Of a DNA stretch of 64,000 bases, positions 8,861 to 18,827 are shown piece after piece. The first letter of the stretch is position 1, and each line of letters starts with the position of its first letter. The position numbers and the translations under genes were made by a program. Source of the DNA: Saccharina japonica. Lineage: Eukaryota; Sar; Phaeophyceae; Laminariales; Laminariaceae. The notes beneath the pieces were generated by a model, which did no database searches, had not been told where the DNA came from, and saw nothing but the letters and a program-made list of their open reading frames with translations. The stretch covers positions 24,944-88,943 of the forward strand of contig MEHQ01003625.1 in assembly GCA_008828725.1 (NCBI GenBank). Reading direction: 5' to 3'.

Positions 8861-10741
8861 TCATGCAAGCTCGCCGTCCCGCCACATGTCTCGCAAGTGC
8901 AGAGAGCACGGGAAAGATAGTGACCGTCGGCGGGCGCGCGCGTCGCGCACCTTCGCGAACCCCGCGCGGCGATTGAGGATAGCCCGCCGCTGTTTCACCT
9001 CCGCAAGGGTTACCCGAATCGCGGCCTCCCTGTCTCGCGCCGCCTGCTGCTCTATCCTCTGCTGCTCCCTGGCAGCGGCAGCCTTCGCCTCTTCCTCGCG
9101 CTCAGCTCGAGCCTGCTGCGCCGCCTGGGCCGCCCGCGCCTCAGCACGCGCTTGCCACATGGCCTCCCGCTGCTGCAGTTCCATGGCAATAATTTTCTGC
9201 TCTCGAGCAGCAACGGCCTTCTTCTCCTCGTCCTCCGCCCTCTTGTCAATCACCATCGCGGAGATGGCCTCCCGCACTGAGGTCTGCGTGGTGACTCGCT
9301 GGAGAAAACGCGCTTCCTCCTCGTGCGGGGTAGCTGGTTCCTCCAGCGTCAGCAGGGTAAACAACCCAGAGAAGGCGTCATCCACCTTGGTCGATGTAGG
9401 GACCACTTTAGCTCCCGATGGGTTGCTGGACTCCACCTTAAGGGCGACTACCAAGCCCTCCTGCGTGTCGGCGTGTTTGCTTGTACGTTCAAGCCTGGCG
9501 TCCTCGCCGCCAGTTTTGTCGTCCAGTTTCAACAAGACTAGAGCGTTGTGCAGGCGCTGGTCGACAGCGTCTAACCGTCGAATGTTCTTTTCGGCAGTCA
9601 AGGTGTCTTGGATGTAAGCCTGGGACGCCTGGAACGCCTTGGCGTGGGATGGGGAAGGCTCGTCGCTCAGCCGCCAGAGAGAGACGCCTTCCGTCAAGGC
9701 GTCCACCTCAGACCAAGCGTTAGCCCCGCGCGGCCGCGTAGGAGATGCCGCCGCTGCCGCCGCTGCCGCTGCCACGTGGCGAGATTCGCGCCGTTGTTCA
9801 AGCTTGCGGCTGTCGGGCTCCTCATCCTCGTCAACGACATCATCCTTAACTTCTTCCACCTTGGTCAGAGCCAAGATTGGGGCCATGATGGTATCCCATT
9901 CCGACTGGGTAAGCCCACTAGGAAGCGTAGGTGCTGTCGGTGCACCCGTTGCCACGTTCGTAGCGGTTCCCACCTGGTTCGCGGCAGGTGTTACGACCAC
10001 CACCGAAGGCGTGGGCCCTGAGGAAGAGGAGGGGGCGGGAGCCGCTGGGGCTGTGTTGTCCCACAACAAGCTGAACGCGGGACCCCAATCGGTCCACCCC
10101 GCTCTCCTTTTGACCTGAGATGAAACATTGATCATTTTGTTCACCCAAACCTCGAAAATAGCCAACGTGACCTCCGGCGTGTGGGCCGAGGGCTGAAAAA
10201 ACCTTGCGGTAGATGTGACCGTTGCCGCGTTCGTTGCGGTTCCCGCCGGGTTGGCGGCAGGTGTCGCGGCCACCGACGGTGTGGGCCCTGATGAGGAGGC
10301 GGCGGGAGCCGCGGGGGCCGTGTCGTCCCACAAAATATCAAATGCTGGACCCCAGTCAGTCCACCCTGCTCTCATTTTGACTTGAGACAAAACTTGCACC
10401 ATGCGTTTCACCCAAACCTCGAAAACCGCTAGTGTAGCCTCCGGCGTGTGGGCCGAAGGCTGAAAAAACTTTGCGGTCGCCGACAGTGTCGACTGGTCAA
10501 CGAGAACCCCCCCGTCGGCACACTGGCCTGCTTCTTCCTCGCCAGCAGGCGGAATGGTCGCTGCTGCCTGTGTCGCATCAGCCTGTTGCACATCCGTCGC
10601 CAACTGCTGTGGCACGATCGTATCAGCACTGGGGTTTAACCCTGCAATCCCGCTTGTCGGAATTCCCGGCGTCGTCGCGGAGTCTAAAGTGGCGGTCGCG
10701 CTCACCGGGAGAGCCAACGGGTCCATCTCGGGACACGACAT
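8861..10741 (-). CDS. Hypothetical protein with a duplicated 89-residue module and C-terminal coiled coil
   Basis: Seen: an uninterrupted 626-residue frame. The start chosen is ATG at 10741 (MSCPEMDPLALP) because upstream in-frame codons look like leader sequence; the frame itself opens further up, near 10897. Residues 1-90 are Ala/Thr-rich. Residues 92-180 and about 181-270 are tandem copies of one module: FFQPSAHTPEATLAVFEVWV, then AGWTDWGPAF and LLWDNTAPAAP. A third, degenerate copy may be QSEWDTIMAPIL. An acidic patch (DDVVDEDEEPD), an Ala run and a Glu/Gln/Arg/Ala-rich probable coiled coil (roughly residues 500-600) follow. No catalytic motif, signal peptide or membrane segment. The family is not recognised. 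The absence of introns, unlike its neighbours, could mean a retrocopy or a mobile-element protein, but no reverse transcriptase or protease is nearby. Confidence 0.6.
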   Translation of the reverse strand: MSCPEMDPLALPVSATATLDSATTPGIPTSGIAGLNPSADTIVPQQLATDVQQADATQAAATIPPAGEEEAGQCADGGVLVDQSTLSATAKFFQPSAHTPEATLAVFEVWVKRMVQVLSQVKMRAGWTDWGPAFDILWDDTAPAAPAASSSGPTPSVAATPAANPAGTATNAATVTSTARFFQPSAHTPEVTLAIFEVWVNKMINVSSQVKRRAGWTDWGPAFSLLWDNTAPAAPAPSSSSGPTPSVVVVTPAANQVGTATNVATGAPTAPTLPSGLTQSEWDTIMAPILALTKVEEVKDDVVDEDEEPDSRKLEQRRESRHVAAAAAAAAASPTRPRGANAWSEVDALTEGVSLWRLSDEPSPSHAKAFQASQAYIQDTLTAEKNIRRLDAVDQRLHNALVLLKLDDKTGGEDARLERTSKHADTQEGLVVALKVESSNPSGAKVVPTSTKVDDAFSGLFTLLTLEEPATPHEEEARFLQRVTTQTSVREAISAMVIDKRAEDEEKKAVAAREQKIIAMELQQREAMWQARAEARAAQAAQQARAEREEEAKAAAAREQQRIEQQAARDREAAIRVTLAEVKQRRAILNRRAGFAKVRDARARRRSLSFPCSLHLRDMWRDGELA

Positions 10742-11361
10742 GCAGATTGATCCAGTAGCTCCACCTAAACAATAGCGGGAACGTTTCACGGGAGATGGGC
10801 ACGGTGGTAGGATGTACGTAAGCTCTTGGTATACCGCGATGGTGCGGACAAAGCGGAACTCCGCGTGCGCTTCTATTTTTTCTGGAAGCACACACACACG
10901 CGGCGGGAGCGTACGTACGGTCGCATGGAACGGTAGGGGGATACCTACCCAAAGTTTCTGAGGTTATGATACACACTTGATTATGGTATGAGATGCCTAT
11001 ACCCCATTCGAAACCTGGCTTTTCACACAACAGATACCCGGTATACGCTTATTGGCGGGATGAAACAACCCCATGGCCAAGGCGTAAATATCGAATATAT
11101 CGCACAACACCAAAAGGGGTTTCCACGATTTTGGGTTGTTTCTTAGTTGAGGTGAACACTACCGTAATAAGTCAGTCAGAAATATTTGCCTCAGAGGGAA
11201 AAAAAGTGCAATCATTACCCTTACCGTACGACACACACCTACGTCCAGCACTACAAGTAGGGCCACGCCGTTCAAGCCCTTTATATACTAAACAGGACGA
11301 GAGCTCGACGACAGGCTTCTTCGCGGTGATCTATGCTTCGCCAGAAAAAAAAACGGGAGGA

Positions 11362-12385
11362 CTACGTATCCCTCTCCGCCAGCAAGGGCAAATAATTGAG
11401 GTTCCCGAACGCACCCGTTGCAGACGGTGACAGCGGCGCCGTACTCCCGGTTTCCCCGTCCCCGCCTCCGACCTCCACCCCGTCCCCCGCGGCAGTACCA
11501 GGCGACAGGAGGCTTTCCCCGGTATCGTCAGCAGCAATGACGCGACCGGCTTCGGCGAAGTCTTCGGGGGTCAAAACCAGTCCGAGATCGTCATCCTCGT
11601 GGGAACTTGATGACGATCCTACGGATGCTGATAGCGCCGCTGTGGCTGACTCGCTGACCACCGACGAGGCTGATGACGTCGCCTTGGTTACCTGCTTCGG
11701 TGTCGGGGATCGAAACGAGCTGATATTATGTTTTTGGTTGTCGCAGAGGCGTGCCGGCCGGATCGAACATTATTGCATCTGCGCTGCTTGACGTCGTGAT
11801 AGGCTGGTTTGCACGAAGCTGGCTATTTTGGGCCGATCGTGAGCGGAAAGAACCGTCGTTCTGTTTTCGTCTTTCGGTGCCGTAGTGCGCTGTGGTCGGC
11901 ATTCATACTCGTGTGGAAATACCTCCAAGTACAACATCCTATGCTCTTGGTTTGCTATCACGCATCGCGTAAAAACAACCGAAACAGCAACAGCATAAGA
12001 GCGGCCGGCGAGCGATACAAACACCGTTGCCGTTTTAATCTTCTCCTTCACCTTTTCGTGTTCTTGGTGTCTAATACAAGCAGCACTATCGGACAATAAC
12101 CCACGCGTTTGTGATGGAGACACCCGAAGGCCGAACGATGCTCTGTTTGCGTGCACCCCGCGATTATTGTCGTTCTCACCGTCGCAGTGTTGAAGCCGAC
12201 AGAATCGCCGACGTCCTGGTGGTTGCTGACTTCCGCCCCCACCGTTTGAGCCCCGCTCGGGAGGCGTAGGGTGGCGGGAGCGGTCGTCCCAGCGGTGGGA
12301 CACTCTTCATCAAACCCCTCACCCGACGCCGCCTCACAACTCCCAGATTTCGACCTGACCCAACGTCCAGGCAGCGTAGGGGCAT
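11362..12385 (-). CDS. Probable two-exon gene, Ser/Asp-rich hypothetical protein
   Basis: Seen: exon 1 at 12385-12180 (ATG at 12385, starts MPLRCLDVGSGRN, Arg-rich) with donor CG|GTGAGA. Exon 2 is at 11719-11362, acceptor ATATCAG, stop TAG. The two-base overhang of exon 1 plus the one-base overhang of exon 2 restore an Arg codon, giving about 187 residues. The C-terminal part is acidic and serine-rich (SSSSSHEDDDLGLVLTPEDF, then GVEVGGGDGETG). A competing frame of exon 1 (SGSCEAASGEGFDEECPTAG) looks more protein-like but ends out of phase with exon 2, so the upstream structure is uncertain. No domain recognised. The basic N-terminus could be a targeting sequence; this is speculation. Confidence 0.38.
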
Positions 12386-12499
12386 TGTTTGGGTGGAGGG
12401 GTTGGAAGTTGGGTTGGGTTAAGCTTTGGGCCAGGGTATGTCGCCACGAAGGGGGCTGTGCGGTGCAAAGTGGCCAAAAGCGCAAACATGGCATCTTAA

Positions 12500-13620
12500 G
12501 TTAAAGGTGAACATTGCAGACGGGCTGACGGTGCAACTACACTCACACCTATGTCCCTACCGGGACGCGTCGGTTCCTCCTTCGACAACCTCGTCTATCA
12601 ATACGAGGAAGAGCTACGTACAAGTTGGTTCAAGCTCGACGCCCCATTTTTCATTCCACAAAATGCTGAGTGTAATATCTGCTCGATTGTCATAGGTGTA
12701 TATGCGATGTGTCAGGTGGAAGTAATGCAAGGCGAAGGGAGGAAAAAATGGAACACGAATTGAGTTAAAACGAAGAATAGTTACTGTAGTTGCCGGTTTG
12801 TATTGTACCACTTTGTCCGGACATGTAAGGACAATTTGGTTGTTCATACAATTACCCAAGCTGTCCTTGCATTCCCGGATATGCGTACTTGTATACAGCA
12901 GTGCATTACAAGAAACCTCTGCTAGATAATAAAACGAGAACTAAGACAGCCAGGTCGAGATTCACAATAATGTACTGGTACGGACAAATTAGGGAGTCGG
13001 TGTGTGTGCTGACGTTGGTGCAGAAAACAACCATTCTCAAACAAGAAATCCAGCCTGGACCAGCTTTCCTGTTTCTCACTATTAATATTGTACTGCTGTA
13101 CGCACATGTACAATATATCCTTTAGTGCACGTATCATACGTTCAATTCAACGCGTTTTAGTTTGATAATATCATGTACCGCGTATGTACGTATATATCCA
13201 TCTGTCTGTGAGTTCGATCACACTGACTGGCACACTGGTCGGTACAGCAGTACATGGCACATAACATGCACGTTCTCGGCTCTGGAAACAACTTCGTGAT
13301 GCGCCGATCACGTGTCAATTTTACGTGTGTGTATGTGTGCTACAAATAAATGCATGCCTTGAGACTTGAGATTGTGAAATGGGCACCTACATCGCACCTA
13401 CATCCATCCATATATTTGAAAATTAAACAAAACAAAAACAACAGCTGTGAGCTCGAAAATTTCGTCGAAACTCATATTTGCTAGCTGAGTGTAATACTTC
13501 GATCGCGCGTACTTACGGATTGTTTATGTCCCCATGCAGGATGTACATCCATATACAGCAGTATGCTGTCGTATGTGCAAGCAGTAATCATATATGGTTG
13601 TACATACGCAGGCACAAGTA
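12500..13620. other. Non-coding stretch
   Basis: AT-rich with many GTAC palindromes. It contains a short inverted-repeat segment near 13045-13075 (AGAAATCCAGCCTGGACCAG) whose close match lies at 62685-62704. No exon identified. Confidence 0.4.
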
Positions 13621-13624
13621 TTGT

Positions 13625-13850
13625 TATTGTTCAAGTTTCGAAAACAAGACGTGAAAACAAAGGCACGGACCACTTATGTACAAGGTAGTATGTACCAGGC
13701 ACCTGGTATCAGGTATGATGACAACTTGCTCTAAAAATCCCAACACAAAGACGTGAAAACGAAGGCACGGACCACGCACGTACGAGGTAGTATGTTACCA
13801 GGTACCTGATATCAGGTATGATAATATCTTGCTCTAAAAATCCCAGCATT
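13625..13850. repeat. Tandem duplication, two ~120-bp units
   Basis: GACGTGAAAACAAAGGCACG at 13650 recurs as GACGTGAAAACGAAGGCACG at 13751, followed in both by a GTAGTATGT...ACCTG.TATCAGGTATGAT segment and CTTGCTCTAAAAATCCC. The units are about 90% alike by eye. Confidence 0.75.
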
Positions 13851-13937
13851 GATGGGTTCAATGTTCGATGGCAATACAGCGTCTTCTTCTTTGCGGTGAC
13901 ATCACAGACCGACAATGTCAAGCTACGTGCAACAACG

Positions 13938-13943
13938 GCAGCT

Positions 13944-13982
<39 letters not shown>
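13938..13982. repeat. (GCA)n microsatellite
   Basis: About 15 uninterrupted GCA triplets preceded by GGCAGCTGCAGCA. Frames across it are open in several phases but have no coding context. Confidence 0.9.
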
Positions 13983-13984
<2 letters not shown>

Positions 13985-14004
13985 GATTCTAGGAGAGGGC
14001 TTCA

Positions 14005-14285
14005 AAAAACAACTTTGGTCACATGCCAGGTTCTATTCCGGTCTGTGCGGGATGACTACAAACAAAGAAGGTAATTCATAATTCACCATAAGTTCCGGTG
14101 TCTTGTAAGATCTGCGTGTATGCAGTAGTAGTGATTATCGGCTTCATCACTCAGGCAAAAACAACTTTGGTCACATGCCAGGTTCTATTCCGGTCTGTGC
14201 GGGATGACTCGTACAAAAAAAAGAAGGTTAAAAATCCCCCATAAGTTCCGGTATCTCGTATAAGATCTACGTACTGCTGGTGTAC
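14005..14285. repeat. Tandem duplication, two ~135-bp units
   Basis: AACAACTTTGGTCACATGCC at about 14008 and 14160, each followed by GGTTCTATTCCGGTCTGTGC and a CATAAGTTCCGGT segment. It follows the duplicated block at 13625-13850 and the GCA tract, so this interval has expanded repeatedly. Confidence 0.75.
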
Positions 14286-14289
14286 ATCA

Positions 14290-16700
14290 TATATTACGTA
14301 ATGTACCCCGGAAAAGCAATCTCGTTTCCGAAGGGAAAAACAAAAAAACAAAGATGAAGGAAAAAACGAAATAAAAATCTGGCGGAGAGAAACAAAATGA
14401 AAGCCTTTCCGGTTCCTTTTCGCTTCAAGAGAGCAAAACCGGTTGACATCGTCCACTACTATACGTTAACCAGGTACGTAGCAAACATATAGAGAGTGAG
14501 ACATGTCCAGAATTGCAAGCGAAACTAAGAGTCGGGATACGCAGCACAGTAGTACGAGTATAGTCAGCAAGCAGTGAGTTCGTTCAAAGTTGAACACATC
14601 AAGTAAGTCGTGAGTCGTGAGCATGTGTCGGGGGTTTTGCGTTAGGAGATATGTCTCGAGACAAGCATGGCGTGTATGTGTGTGTGGATGGGTGACTTGA
14701 GGCCGGTATCTGACCCACAGCAGTACAAACAGCGGTATAGTTTGCAGAGGAAGAACGATACCCACATCATCGCCCATGGATGCTTGGACAGGCGGTAACA
14801 AGAAATGAAGGCACTGTCATACGGCACTCGTACGGAGATGTTCTCTTGAAGAATGCAACGGACCTCCCCAACACACGAACGAATGCTCGAGATCCTGGGC
14901 CGGATGAAGCTTGGTCCCAAGGGAAAACCAAGTGACAAATAGACGGGCACCGGGCACTTTCTCTACGCGACCCTGGTACGCCGGGGATAGACGCGCGAGA
15001 GGAGAGCGCCGCCAAAAAAAAACAAAAACTGAGCCAGTCACCGGATGCAATGAATGAATGCCCGACACCCGCCACGACGCCGCAGCTCACATGTTGATGG
15101 TTGCACCAAGAAGGACTGAGGATCAAACGGCCACTTCGACTCCACCGGCACGGCCACAGAAGTTGTAGCCTTGCACGATGTCTTCCCTCGCACGACTCGT
15201 CCGAAGCTGGCGTTGCGCTGGCGAACGTATGTAGGGTGTCTAGGTTGGGCGTCGTCCTCCGTGGTGTGTGTGACTACTGCTGCTGCTGTTGTGCGGATGG
15301 ATAACATGATCCGGCGTGTTCCTAATGTCGGGGTCAACTATCTTTTGGCCCCTCCCTTTTTTTGTTTGAAAACCGACAATCATGTACTACTACGTACATC
15401 TGTACATGCTCACGGCTACGATGATTAATTGCATTGGGAATGATGGCGTGCTCTTCTCCCACCGGAAGGGCGAGAAGGAAAGGCGTCGGCAGCCTCTGCG
15501 AACATCCCTGTAAGGTGAATAAGCTGTCTTCACTTTTCACAAGCGCCATTGCGTCGACATTGGACAGCTTCACATTTCCATTCCGTCGAAAAATCTGGGC
15601 GCATACATATACCGGCAGGAGAGGAGGCAAAGGAGACAACAAATCATACTTTACCCACCCCCAAAAAATACATATCTGAGCCAAGAGGGTACGTGAGTTG
15701 AGCTTGAAGGAGGTCGTTTCCACGTTAAAGTAGACGCTCCTGTACGTGCAGTACTACAACGCCCAGCGAAGGCGGCATCATTCTCTTACGTAGAGATGTG
15801 CCACAGGTATGCATGGTGCCAGTAATACGGGTACGAGCAGAAGAAAACAACAGCGCTGCACCTACAGTACAGTAGTACTGGATTTGCTGTTGTTGTCATG
15901 AGGTGATTTTCTGGACGAGACCGCAGGAGAGAGCTCGATAGATATTGATTTCATAGCAACAACGGAGAGAGCGCCGGCAGCAACACGAAGAGCAATTTTT
16001 TTTTGGTATACATCGGAGCCTACGGCGGCCGTAGCGCAACGAACGACGGCAGCCTCCGCTGGCTGGTGCTGCCGTGCTGCCCCTTGTCTCGCGCGAAACG
16101 ACGATACGAGTAGACCGTATGTAGATGTTTGATGTTTGATGTTTGACGTTTGGTAAATGTCAGGAAACTCCTCCTTCTTCTGCACCCGGGAGCTTGCCTA
16201 CGTAGCTGTTGGCTGGTCGTGGGAGAGCGTACTGTAGTAGCAGTACCAGTGGTCGATCGGTCTATACAAGCGAGCCCCAGTACCCAGTTCCTTATCGCTC
16301 GTCACCGTCGACCACTCGACGTCGTTCGGTTGTTGCCTGAATTATGTACGCCAGCCAGCTCAGCCCGCTTCGACGATCCAGGAAAAAACGTACCAGGTAC
16401 GGCATGGTGACATGATATATTCGAAAAGCGATTTTTTTTTTTTTTTTTGTCCCAACACCGACGAACAGAGTAGCGGCAGCGGACAACACCCGCACTTGCT
16501 ATTCGACATCGACTATGCACTGCTGTTGCTGTAGGCCCCTCTACAAGGACAAGCAACACCGTAGTCACCACAGCTAGCAGTAGTGCTCGATCGGGTGCGA
16601 TGTACGCCAGGCAAGGCAAAAATCTTCTGGCTACGTACAGCGCAGTACAGCACGTACGAAGATTGCGTAGATCCCGTAGATCACGCATACGTTGTTTCAG
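14290..16700. other. Stretch without a confident gene
   Basis: No exon chain found. A minus-strand open segment at about 15430-15610 (translation includes NVKLSNVDAMALVKSED) has protein-like composition but no convincing donor. T-run at 16431-16448. Confidence 0.3.
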
Positions 16701-16752
16701 ATGTACCTTTTTTCGCCCCAAGACGTGAGATTCTTGTACGTATTCGAGGAGC

Positions 16753-16756
16753 AGCT

Positions 16757-16801
<45 letters not shown>

Positions 16802-16835
16802 ACAGCAGGAGCAACAGCAGCAAGAGCAGGAGCAG
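16753..16835. repeat. CAG/CAA triplet tract
   Basis: About 28 mixed CAG, CAA and GAG triplets. It keeps polyGln (+) and polyLeu (-) frames open. No intron borders or domain support translation. Confidence 0.85.
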
Positions 16836-17161
16836 GAGCAGCAGCTGTGTCTCTTTCGGTGGGTGCCATCTAATGATTTAGCCGCCGTACTTGCTGGTCG
16901 ACAAGCGTACGCCAACAAACTCAGATCGAGCTTGGGCCGTCGTTTGGTCTGGTCTGTTCGGCTGAAGCTGTGGCATCGCCGTAGGCATGCACAGCGTCAA
17001 ACTCTGTTCTGGTTCGATCACGCTGTCACGAGTCACGACAACCTGCAGCCTGCTGTATTCTGATGCCTGAACTGCACGTACGCAAAGAAATCCTAGGCAT
17101 GTCTGTGGATCTCGCCGACACAAAATCGTACGATGCTTCAGCCGAGCTTGGTACAGCATAC

Positions 17162-17330
17162 CATGTCAGGAGACAGGACTTTCAACCCTTGACAGACAGC
17201 AGATTTGCCTTGACATGCCGTGACTGACACCAAACTATTAGATTTTAGTGTGTAACACTTCGGCTCTACACCCTTGACAGCGCATGTTTTACCTTGCTTG
17301 ACATGTCTCCCGACATCTTTGATACCAGCA
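17162..17330. mobile_element. Family G MITE, copy 2
   Basis: Tips TGTCAGGAGACAGG and TGTCTCCCGACATC. Interior GATTTTAGTGTGTAACACTT matches the GTTTTAGTGTGGAACACTC of the copy at 4935-5105. Confidence 0.6.
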
Positions 17331-17469
17331 GGGCAGTACCATAATTTTTGGAATTTTCCCGGAAACATCCAAGTATCGAAAATTGGGCTACTCGTTCCGA
17401 CGAGACCAGGTGTTCTGTTCTGGCGTTCTGGCGAAGAAAGAAAGATACCGTTACGCACAGGTTGAGGTT

Positions 17470-17700
17470 ACATTGGGGGGGGGCGGCAGGGTCTACTCAA
17501 TGCCATGCATGGCCGCAGTCGTATGATCTACAACCCTCGCATCCCTTCAATGCCGGGACGGAGCACGTCGGGTTTGTTCACCGCGACCAGGCAAACATTG
17601 CTTGCGCCAAGCGCGAAGCACCGTGGCGTGTTGGGCGAGTCGCATAAAGGGTGGGCTGCATCCTACTAAGAAACGCTTGTGATACAGCCATGCAGCGGAC
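17470..17700 (-). mobile_element. Retroposon-like element A, 5'-truncated
   Basis: Minus-strand 3' end near GGCCATGCATGGCATTGAG followed by a short, interrupted C tract (17476-17492). The body includes CCGTCCCGGCATTGAAGGG. It matches element A from its middle to the tail and lacks the first ~280 bp. Confidence 0.55.
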
Positions 17701-18827
17701 TTTCTTGCATTTTGTGTCACGGTGTCCCCGTTTCCCCTCTATTGTTGTGAAGGCGTTACTATTTATATATTCCTCGGAGAAGAGGAATACTTGCCCTCCT
17801 GCTCAGAACATCCGGAGAGGCAAGGAACCGCTAATAATATGAACCAAACACGTGTGAGGGCGAGTTGATCAAGAGTAACCAGAGTGAACCTGCACAGCAG
17901 TAGTTGGGCTTGCTCCATACTGCCTAAACTAATGCATGATGCCACGGCCGTAAGGCAGTAGTGGCGTATCTTCACATATGGGCGACAGCGTCGAAATAAT
18001 TGCTTTGTTTTCTGGTGTGGCCTCAGATCCGTGTATATACTCGTACGTACGAGTACTCATAAATACTACCTGGTAGTTATTTTTTCCATCCCGTTTATTA
18101 TATTTGACCTTTTTTTGTCTTTCCTTCCTACGTATTAATAATCGGGATTCAGATCCAGGATCACATATATTACACCATATCAGGCTCTTCTCCCCACCAA
18201 CAAAGAAACATACACCGTAGACACCTCAAACGGCATTAATCTACGGCCAACACGTTCAACAGCATGTCATGTATCTGTTTAAGAAAGGCCCCTGCTTCCC
18301 GGCCGCGCGTGGGTGTGTTTCTGTTGCCAGGGCATGGTTACACATTTCAATGGGGGCACAACGACGGATCATGGACTACTGGTTGACGAAGCAGATACAG
18401 CATCGAAAGACGCGCTGTCCTTCACGAGGCCACCGACCGACACCATGGGCGAGAAACGCAAAACATAGAGAAAGGCATAGTCCCTTTGGAAATTATACAT
18501 TTTTGCACGAGTTGTCCTCGAACATCTCTATATATACAGCTCGACCGCTTCACACTGCCGACAACCTGCGCAAACCAACAGAAGACAGCCAGGCCTGGCC
18601 GCCGTCCCTCACACCCGGGGCACCCTTGTGTTCATTTTCTATCAAACACAAAAGCTCTACATCTACAGGGGGGTGGTTTTTGTCGACGACAGAGCTCCAC
18701 GTAGGCCGAAAAAACATACGCCATCTTGCAGCTTCAAATTCGGCAGTGCTCAGGCTCCAGCTCAATACGTCCACCAGCTGTCTTCACCGTACCTACTGTA
18801 GCACGGCGCCGGCGCCGGAGCACCGGC

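Noticed and set aside
16302-17063. PolyLeu, polyAla and polyGln frames over the CAG/CAA tract
   Set aside because: Triplet repeats open all frames; flanks lack splice sites or conserved sequence.
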